Under the pieces are notes generated by a model. That model had not been told where the DNA came from. It saw nothing but the letters and a program-made list of their open reading frames with translations, and searched no databases. The translations under genes and the position numbers were made by a program. Below are positions 58,387 through 64,000 of a stretch of DNA of 64,000 bases, one piece after another (position 1 is the stretch's first letter; every line of letters begins with the position of its first letter). This DNA is from DASPHG01 sp963748315 (GTDB lineage Bacteria; Actinomycetota; Thermoleophilia; Solirubrobacterales; Thermoleophilaceae), in assembly GCA_963748315.1 (NCBI GenBank), contig CAVVIK010000005.1:496001-560000 (forward strand), in the 5' to 3' direction.

Positions 58387-59325
58387 CTAGACCCGTGCCC
58401 GTGGGTGCGCCTTGAAGTACACGTCCTTGAGCCGGTCGCTCGACAGGTGCGTGTAGAGCTGCGTCGTGGCCACGTCGGCGTGGCCGAGCATCTCCTGCAC
58501 CGAGCGCAGGTCGCAGCCGCCCGCGAGCAGGTGGGTGGCGAACGTGTGCCGGAGCGTGTGCGGGCTCATCCGGTCCGCCAAGCCGACCGACGCCGCGTGG
58601 CGGCGGACGATCTTGTAGAGGCCCTGGCGCGTGAGCGGTCCGCCGCGGAAGTTGACGAAGAGGTGTGCCTCGCCCGGCCCGCGCACGAGCTTCGGCCGGC
58701 CACGCTCCAGGTAGATGCGCAGCGCGTCGAGAGCGGCACGCCCGATCGGCACGACGCGTTCCTTCGACCCCTTGCCGCGCGCGCGGAGGACCTGCTCGTC
58801 GAGGTCGATGTCGCTCAGCTCGAGCCCGATCGCCTCGGACGCCCGGAGACCGGAGGCGTACATCATCTCGAGCAGCGCGCGGTCGCGGAGCGACGCGGGC
58901 TCCGTGCCACTCGGCGCGGCGAGCAGCTTGTTGACCTCGTCGCGCGACAGGACGCGCGGGAGCTTGCGGCCGCGGCGGGGCGAGGTGATCGCGGCGGTCG
59001 GGTCCGAGTCGCGCACGCCCTCCCGGCGCAGGTGGCGGTAGAAGGAGCGCAGGCACGCGGTCTTGCGGTGGATCGTGGCGGGTGACGCCGGCGGCCTGCC
59101 GTTTCCGGCAGCGAGCGCGGCGACGAAGTCGGAGACCTCGCGCCCGGTGACGGTGTCCGCGCTCAGGTCGTGCTCTGCGAGCCAGCGCCCGAACTGGAGC
59201 AGGTCGGTCCGGTAGGCCTCGAGGGTGTTGCGCGAGAGCCCGCGCTCGAACTCCAGGTAGCCCAAGAAGTCGAGCACGAGATGCTCGAACGGGCGGGACT
59301 CGCTTTTCGAGACGACTGTCGCCAC
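58387..59325 (-). CDS. xerD: Site-specific tyrosine recombinase XerD
   Basis: A 312-residue recombinase that resolves chromosome dimers with XerC. N-terminal SAM-like core-binding domain: DFLGYLEFERGLSRNTLEAY (~18-37). Catalytic domain: YASGLRASEAIGLELSDID (Arg ~residue 165), GKGSKERVVPIG, HTLRHTFATHLL (His/Arg ~255), LGHADVATTQLYTHLS (His and the nucleophile Tyr ~290). Complete. Its place near the Nudix gene and pyrG follows the usual actinobacterial order. Confidence 0.92.
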   Translation of the reverse strand: MATVVSKSESRPFEHLVLDFLGYLEFERGLSRNTLEAYRTDLLQFGRWLAEHDLSADTVTGREVSDFVAALAAGNGRPPASPATIHRKTACLRSFYRHLRREGVRDSDPTAAITSPRRGRKLPRVLSRDEVNKLLAAPSGTEPASLRDRALLEMMYASGLRASEAIGLELSDIDLDEQVLRARGKGSKERVVPIGRAALDALRIYLERGRPKLVRGPGEAHLFVNFRGGPLTRQGLYKIVRRHAASVGLADRMSPHTLRHTFATHLLAGGCDLRSVQEMLGHADVATTQLYTHLSSDRLKDVYFKAHPRARV

Positions 59326-59350
59326 GGAACCGGATTCGCCCGGTTCCTGC

Positions 59351-59890
59351 TCATCCCTTGGGCTGCAAGCGGGTTCTCAGCAGCATCAGGCCGATCAGCG
59401 TCTTTGCGTCAACAACCCTGTCGATCAGCTCGTCGAGCTGCGCCAGCGGGACGGCCTCGATCTCGATCCGCTCGTTCTCGTCCGCCTCGGCCTCGGCGTC
59501 CTCCAGGCCCGTCGCCAGATAGATCCAGATCCGCTCGTTGGTGAACCCCACCGACGCGAAGTACGGCCCCTTCATGAGCTCCCAGTCGCGCGCCGACTTG
59601 CCGATCTCCTCGGCGAGCTCCCGTTTCGCGCACTCGAGTGGGTCCTCGCCCTCGACGTCGAGCTTGCCGGCCGGCAGCTCGAGCACCTCCTGCTCGTCGA
59701 CGGGCTCCCGCGGCTGGCGGACGAGATACACGTCCTCGCCGTCGTGGGCGACCATCGCGACCGAGCCCGGGTGGCCGACGTATTCGCGCTCGGCCTCCTC
59801 GCCGTCGTCGTCGTAGCGGACCGTGTCCTTGTAGACGGTCACGATCTTGCCCTCATAGACGGCGTCGCTCTTGATCCGCTCGAACCCCAC
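59351..59890 (-). CDS. Nudix hydrolase (ADP-ribose pyrophosphatase type)
   Basis: A 179-residue Nudix protein. The Nudix box GKLDVEGEDPLECAKRELAE followed by EIG (~residues 77-99) fits GX5EX7REUXEEXGU fully. Upstream of it is VYLVRQPREPVDEQEVLELP, typical of ADP-ribose pyrophosphatases, and downstream GFTNERIWIYLATGLED with the acidic loop. It cleaves ADP-ribose or a similar nucleoside diphosphate linkage. GTG 59890 gives the family's start (VGFERIKSDAVYEGKIV); it has no clear ribosome site. Confidence 0.87.
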   Translation of the reverse strand: MGFERIKSDAVYEGKIVTVYKDTVRYDDDGEEAEREYVGHPGSVAMVAHDGEDVYLVRQPREPVDEQEVLELPAGKLDVEGEDPLECAKRELAEEIGKSARDWELMKGPYFASVGFTNERIWIYLATGLEDAEAEADENERIEIEAVPLAQLDELIDRVVDAKTLIGLMLLRTRLQPKG

Positions 59891-59901
59891 GGCGGGAATT
59901 C

Positions 59902-60843
59902 CTATCCGATCGCCTGCGCGAGCACACGGCCGCCCGCCAGCGCGGCCATGAAGAAGGTCGGGTCCTCCTCGGCGGAGCGGCCCATGGTCGTCGCGGGCAG
60001 CCCGCTGTCGAGGTAGCCGGCCAGGTCCTCGTCGGCGGGGGTGGCGACCTCGACCGGCTTCAGCACCAGGTCGAGCACGGTGCGGGTGTGGTGCGAGACG
60101 CCCCAGTGGCGCGCGCGCTCGTCGCCCGAGGACATCCGCGGCACCAGAATCGTCCGGCATCCGAGGGCAAGCGCCGCGTGCACCGAGTCGAGCGCCTCCA
60201 TCCCGCCGTGGCCGAGCGCCGTCGCCGAGCCGAGGATCCCCGGCCCGGGGCCGGCGATCGCGGCATCCCAGCCGAGCTTGGTAAGGCCCGCGTGGAGCGC
60301 CCCGATCGTCGTGATCGCGTCGTGCTGGCCGCCGAATGCGGGTCCCGCGCATACGTGGCCCGCCAAGAGATCGCGGTCGAGCAGCTCGCGCACGACGCGC
60401 GAATGCGATCCCGGAAGCGCGCCCCCGCCCGTCTGGACGTAGCCGATCCGCCCCCGCCCGCGCGCGGCCCACGCGACGCACGGGAGCTGGGCGTGGAGGA
60501 AGCACACCGCGACGGGCTTCTCGACGGGCAGCTCGAGCTCTTCGGCCTCGACGGGGTCGATGGCGTGCTGAAGCGGCGTGTAGTTGAGCTTCATCACATG
60601 CGCGTCCTCGATGCCGGTCCCGGCGAGGCCGCGCGTCAGGTTCACGTGCACGATGTCGAAGCCGCCGCTGCCGAGCGCGAGGTCGCGCGCGGCGACGTTC
60701 ACGACGACCTCGTCCCCCACCTCGTTCGGGCCGGTCAGCTCCTCGTAGGCGACGGCCGGCCGCTCCTCGCCGTCCACGTCGACGGTGAGCTGCGCGCCGT
60801 CGACCGCGACAACCGTGCCGCGTCTCAGCGCGAGCCGCTGCAT
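59902..60843 (-). CDS. DUF3866 family protein
   Basis: A 313-residue protein of DUF3866, a family of unknown function. N-terminal ~75 residues form a beta-barrel-like domain (GTVVAVDGAQLTVDVDGEER, VGDEVVVNVAARDLALGSGG). Then KLNYTPLQHAIDPVEAEELE, GSHSRVVRELLDRDLLAGHV, GPGPGILGSATALGHGGMEA and HWGVSHHTRTVLDLVL, all highly conserved in the family and suggesting a ligand-binding Rossmann-like core. ATG 60843 lies within the end of the M20 peptidase gene (19-base overlap), so the two are coupled. Confidence 0.85.
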   Translation of the reverse strand: MQRLALRRGTVVAVDGAQLTVDVDGEERPAVAYEELTGPNEVGDEVVVNVAARDLALGSGGFDIVHVNLTRGLAGTGIEDAHVMKLNYTPLQHAIDPVEAEELELPVEKPVAVCFLHAQLPCVAWAARGRGRIGYVQTGGGALPGSHSRVVRELLDRDLLAGHVCAGPAFGGQHDAITTIGALHAGLTKLGWDAAIAGPGPGILGSATALGHGGMEALDSVHAALALGCRTILVPRMSSGDERARHWGVSHHTRTVLDLVLKPVEVATPADEDLAGYLDSGLPATTMGRSAEEDPTFFMAALAGGRVLAQAIG

Positions 60844-61943
60844 TCGACCAGCGTGAGCGCCACGTCGAGCGCGCTCTCGAGCGCCTCGACGGTGACGAAC
60901 TCGTCGGGTTCGTGGTTGTGGGCGGTGCCGTTCGCCACGTTGAGGCACGGCAGGCCGGCGGCGTTGAAGACGTTCGCGTCGCTGCCGCCGCCCGTCGTCA
61001 CGTACTCGGGCTCGATTCCGAGCTCCGTCAAAGCGGCGGCCGCGGCCGCCACGGGCGGCGCCGTGCGCGGCATGCGGTACGCGCGGAACTGCTCCTCGAT
61101 GTGCGTCTCGACATCGCACTCCGCATCGCTCGCGGCATCCGTGAGCGCGTCGACCATCCGCTCGACGACGCGGGTGGCCTTGTCCGGGTCCACACTGCGC
61201 GCCTCCAGTTCCACTCGGCAGCGCTCCGGGACGACGTTGGCGGCGGTCCCGCCCTCGATGCGGCCGGCGTTCGCCGTGGTCTCCGGGTCGAGGCGGCCCA
61301 GTTCCATCCGGTGGAGCGCGTTCGCAGCCGCCACGACCGCGCTACGGCCGTCCTCCGGCCGGATCCCGGCGTGTGCGGCCCGGCCGTGGAACTCGGCCTC
61401 GACACGGAAGTAGGTCGGCGCGGCCACGATCAGCTCCCCGATCGGCGACGCGTGGTCGAACACGAAGCCGTAGTCGGCCCGGAGGCGTCCGCGGTCGAAC
61501 GCCTTCGCGCCGGCGAGCGCGACCTCCTCGCAGGTCGTGAAGAGGAACTCGATACCCACCGGAGCGCCGCCCGACCCGAACCGGCGCGCGACGCCCATGA
61601 ACGCCGCGACGGCCGCCTTGTTGTCGGCGCCGAGGATCGCCTCGAAGCGATTCGTGAACCGCCCCTCGGACTCGTCAACCTCGATTGGCCCCGTCAGCGG
61701 GACGGTGTCGAGATGCGCGCACAAGAGGATCGTCGGCGCTCCCTCGGGCGCGGGTATGCGCGCGTAAAGGTTCCCCGCGTCGGCTCCTGTCTCAGAGGCG
61801 CTCGCGTCCTCCGAGACCTCGAGGCCGAGCTCCGCCGCGACGTAATCCGCCGCCGCGCGCTCGCGCCGCGACGGGCTGGGGATCTCGCAGAGGCGGACGA
61901 AGTCCACCCGCAGCCGTTCCCGCTCGGCCTGCGTCGCCCGCAA
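60825..61943 (-). CDS. M20-family metallopeptidase (PepT-like)
   Basis: A 372-residue di-zinc exopeptidase. First metal site TILLCAHLDTVPLTGPIE (~residue 72-80, HLD), bridging Asp in AILGADNKAAVAAF (~residue 105), catalytic Glu pair FLFTTCEEVALAG (~residue 137), Asp in YGFVFDHASPIGEL, and the last His ANGTAHNHEPDEFV (~residue 345). The lid domain (AAHAGIRPEDGRSAVV) is present. It splits short peptides; tripeptidase T-like. The TTG start immediately follows the pyrG stop (TAG-TTG). Confidence 0.87.
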   Translation of the reverse strand: MRATQAERERLRVDFVRLCEIPSPSRRERAAADYVAAELGLEVSEDASASETGADAGNLYARIPAPEGAPTILLCAHLDTVPLTGPIEVDESEGRFTNRFEAILGADNKAAVAAFMGVARRFGSGGAPVGIEFLFTTCEEVALAGAKAFDRGRLRADYGFVFDHASPIGELIVAAPTYFRVEAEFHGRAAHAGIRPEDGRSAVVAAANALHRMELGRLDPETTANAGRIEGGTAANVVPERCRVELEARSVDPDKATRVVERMVDALTDAASDAECDVETHIEEQFRAYRMPRTAPPVAAAAAALTELGIEPEYVTTGGGSDANVFNAAGLPCLNVANGTAHNHEPDEFVTVEALESALDVALTLVECSGSR

Positions 61944-63626
61944 CTACTGGGTGCGCATCTGGGGCAACGGCTCCGACTCGCGCACGGAAGGCTCGACGTC
62001 GGGCGCGCGATCGCGCGCGCGCTCGGTCGCAGCGCCCACGAAGTCGCGGAAGAGCGGCTGCGGCCGCAGCGGCCGCGACTTGAACTCCGGGTGGAACTGC
62101 GAGGCCACGAAGAACGGGTGGTCGGACATCTCGATGATCTCCACCAGGCGATCGTCGGGCGAGGTGCCCGAGCACACGAGCCCCTCCTGCTCGAGGCGGC
62201 GGCGGAGGTGGTTGTTCACCTCATAGCGATGGCGATGGCGCTCGTAGATGACCGCTTCGCCGTAGATCTCGCGCGCACGCGTGTTGTCGTGGAGCTTCAC
62301 CGGGTCGGCTCCCAGGCGCATCGTGCCGCCCATGTCGCGGACCTCCTTCTGCTCCGGCAGCAGGTCGATGACCGGGAACGGCGTCTCGGGGTCGAACTCG
62401 GTCGAGTTGGCGCCGTCCATGCCGGCCACGTGGCGCGCGAACTCCGCGACCGCGACCTGCATCCCGAGGCAGATGCCGAGGTACGGAACGCCGCGCTCGC
62501 GCGCGTAGCGCGCTGCGAGGATCTTGCCCTCGACGCCGCGTACGCCGAAGCCGCCGGGCACGAGGATTCCGTCGAGCCCCTCGAGTTCGTCCGCGATCGA
62601 CGACGGCTCGAGCCGCTCCGAGTCGACCCACTTGATGTCGATCTTCCCGCCGTGGTGCGCGCCGCCGTGGTGGAGCGCCTCGATCACCGAGAGGTAGGCG
62701 TCGTTCAGCTGCGTGTACTTGCCGACCATGCCGATCCGCACGGGCGTGTCGGCGGCGTCATAGCGCTTGACGAGCGCCTCCCAGTCCGAGAGGTCGGGCG
62801 GGTCGGTCTCGAGGCCGAAGTGGGCGAGCACCTGGTCGTCGACTCCCTCGGCACGGAAGTAGAGCGGCACCTTGTAGATCGAGTCGACGTCGCGCGCGGA
62901 GACGACGCGGTCGACGGGCAAGTTGGCGAACAGCGCGATCTTCGAGCGGATGTCGCGGTCGAGCGCCTCCTCGGACCGGCACACGACCATGTCCGGCTGG
63001 ATACCGATGCGCCGCAGCTCCTGGACCGAATGCTGCGTCGGCTTGGTCTTCAGCTCGCCGGCGTGGCCGAGGAACGGCACCAGCGTGAGGTGGATGAACA
63101 TGCAGCGCTGCGAGCCGTGCTCGGTCTGGAACTGGCGCAGCGCTTCGAGGAACGGGAGCGACTCGATGTCGCCGACCGTTCCGCCGATCTCGGTGATGAC
63201 GAAGTCAACGGCCTGCGACTCCGCCACGAGCCGGATGCGGTCCTTGATCTCGTCGGTGATGTGCGGGATCACCTGGACGGTCCCGCCCAGGTAGTCGCCG
63301 CGCCGCTCGCGCCGGATCACAGCGTTGTAGATGGCGCCCTGCGTGACGTTCGAGCCGCGTGTCGTGTTCGAGTCGGTGAAGCGCTCGTAGTGGCCCAGGT
63401 CGAGGTCGGTCTCGGCGCCGTCCTCGGTGACGAACACCTCGCCGTGCTGGAACGGGCTCATCGTGCCGGGATCGACGTTGATGTACGGGTCGAACTTCTG
63501 GAGCGTCACCGTCTTCCCGCGCGAGACGAGGAGGCGGCCGATCGAGGCTGAGGCGATGCCCTTTCCGAGCGCCGATACGACGCCCCCCGTTACGAAGATG
63601 AATCGCGTTGGCTGCGAGTCAGGCAT
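61944..63626 (-). CDS. pyrG: CTP synthase
   Basis: A 560-residue enzyme aminating UTP to CTP. Synthetase domain: FIFVTGGVVSALGKGIASAS (P-loop-like, ~8-27), DPYINVDPGTMSPFQHGEVF (~45-65), EIGGTVGDIESLPFLEAL (~145). Glutaminase domain: ILVPGGFGVRGVEGKILAAR (~355), nucleophile LGICLGMQ (~residue 383), and FVASQFHPEFKSRP (His/Glu ~520). Complete. GGGAGGAG precedes ATG 63626, and a TAGACT hexamer (63647-63642) upstream can serve as -10. Confidence 0.95.
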   Translation of the reverse strand: MPDSQPTRFIFVTGGVVSALGKGIASASIGRLLVSRGKTVTLQKFDPYINVDPGTMSPFQHGEVFVTEDGAETDLDLGHYERFTDSNTTRGSNVTQGAIYNAVIRRERRGDYLGGTVQVIPHITDEIKDRIRLVAESQAVDFVITEIGGTVGDIESLPFLEALRQFQTEHGSQRCMFIHLTLVPFLGHAGELKTKPTQHSVQELRRIGIQPDMVVCRSEEALDRDIRSKIALFANLPVDRVVSARDVDSIYKVPLYFRAEGVDDQVLAHFGLETDPPDLSDWEALVKRYDAADTPVRIGMVGKYTQLNDAYLSVIEALHHGGAHHGGKIDIKWVDSERLEPSSIADELEGLDGILVPGGFGVRGVEGKILAARYARERGVPYLGICLGMQVAVAEFARHVAGMDGANSTEFDPETPFPVIDLLPEQKEVRDMGGTMRLGADPVKLHDNTRAREIYGEAVIYERHRHRYEVNNHLRRRLEQEGLVCSGTSPDDRLVEIIEMSDHPFFVASQFHPEFKSRPLRPQPLFRDFVGAATERARDRAPDVEPSVRESEPLPQMRTQ

Positions 63627-64000
63627 GGCTCCTCCCGAGCGAGTCTAGATGTCGAAGTCCGGGGGTTCGGTCGATCAGGCGGGAGATCGAACGGAATTCC
63701 CCGTAGATGGTGGCTGTTCCGATCACGGCGAGCGCGATCAGCTGCCCGGTTGTGTCGAGGGTCAGGATCAGCCAGAGGCCGGCGACCGCGCCGGCCACGT
63801 TCGACCCCGTGTCCCCCAGCATCCCGCGCTCGCGCAGGTCGAACGGCATCAGCACGAGCAGCGGCCCGATGAAGAGCCCGAGCGCCCACAGCGGGTCGAG
63901 GTCCATCGACCCGATCGTCAGCGCGGCTCCGAGCAGCGCGAACGCCTTGAGCGAGCGCCCTGGCCGGAGGTCGAGCAGGTTGAAGAAGTTCGTCGCGAGC
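63619..64000 (-). CDS. MraY/WecA-type phosphoglycosyltransferase, C-terminal part (5' end outside the window)
   Basis: The frame is open to the right edge, so only the C-terminal ~126 residues are seen. LATNFFNLLDLRPGRSLKAF is the cytoplasmic loop with the N/D pair that binds the substrate in polyprenyl-phosphate sugar-1-phosphate transferases; GMLGDTGSNVAGAVAGL has the catalytic-loop Asp of the family. Membrane helices follow. It would transfer a sugar-phosphate to a lipid carrier, beginning a wall or surface glycan. The end overlaps the pyrG start by 8 bases and contains the pyrG promoter-like hexamer. Confidence 0.8.
   Translation of the reverse strand, partial: LATNFFNLLDLRPGRSLKAFALLGAALTIGSMDLDPLWALGLFIGPLLVLMPFDLRERGMLGDTGSNVAGAVAGLWLILTLDTTGQLIALAVIGTATIYGEFRSISRLIDRTPGLRHLDSLGRSHA

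Noticed and set aside
60912..63551. Open frame of ~879 codons on the + strand opposite the M20 peptidase and pyrG
   Set aside because: Antisense shadow of two well-conserved genes; no recognisable domain.
1..64000. CRISPR arrays, insertion sequences, integrases or prophage
   Set aside because: No regularly spaced repeats, transposase motifs or phage genes seen; the only tyrosine recombinase is chromosomal XerD.

Overview
The window is a 64-kb piece of a very GC-rich, gene-dense bacterial chromosome, most likely an actinobacterium of the Thermoleophilia type (Solirubrobacterales/Gaiellales). This rests on protein content and gene order (a DUF3866 protein, an F420-dependent LLM oxidoreductase, a pdxS-pdxT ... 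yebC ... ruvCAB-secDF-relA block, pyrG-Nudix-xerD order, dgt-dnaG-rpoD order), not on an rRNA gene, which is absent. Starts are often GTG or TTG, genes commonly overlap by 4 bases (GTGA/ATGA), and many genes begin 6-10 bases after a TAnnnT hexamer, as expected for leaderless mRNAs. I saw no CRISPR array, insertion sequence or prophage.

Left part (1-9.1 kb): a surface-polysaccharide region. It holds a 3' fragment of an unknown gene, a secreted protein, a methyltransferase, a Wzz-like chain-length protein, an O-antigen-ligase-like protein (frame broken), two GT4 glycosyltransferases (one frame broken), a GT2 glycosyltransferase and a split Alg13/Alg14-like transferase.

9.2-16.7 kb: a complete lasso-peptide biosynthetic cluster. 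It contains an ABC exporter, a B2 leader peptidase, an HPr-kinase-like enzyme, a PqqD-like leader-binding protein (RRE/B1), a LuxR-type regulator, a 53-residue precursor and an asparagine-synthase-like lasso cyclase, with a HEAT-repeat protein gene just upstream. The precursor has the YxxP...T leader, a predicted Asn1-Asp9 macrolactam and a C-terminal serine. With the kinase gene, this predicts a phosphorylated lasso peptide of the paeninodin kind, with an unusually long tail. This is the most novel system in the window.

16.7-43.3 kb: housekeeping. It includes a HIT protein, phosphomannomutase, an MBL hydrolase, a secreted metalloprotease, a lipid kinase, Rel, RecJ, SecDF, a zinc-ribbon/PAS protein, RuvABC, a class III cyclase, LysR, an SCP2 protein, YebC, an M29 aminopeptidase, PdxST, an RpiR regulator, an SGNH lipoprotein directly behind a tRNA (CAT), a thioredoxin-like lipoprotein and an SDR.

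43.3-64 kb: an LLM oxidoreductase, an MGT-type glycosyltransferase, tRNA-Asn, RpoD-DnaG-dGTPase, a Ycf48-like repeat protein, PPDK, RecO, glutaredoxin, Fpg, DeoB, a lipoprotein, XerD, Nudix, DUF3866, an M20 peptidase, CTP synthase and a partial MraY/WecA-like transferase.

Six otherwise intact genes carry single-base frame breaks (recJ carries two). The O-antigen ligase, GT4, recJ, Ycf48-like and MGT breaks each read as one extra base; the pdxT break reads as one lost C in a CCC run. Since recJ and pdxT should be functional, sequencing or assembly error is the simplest explanation. No gene-free stretch exceeds about 160 bases.
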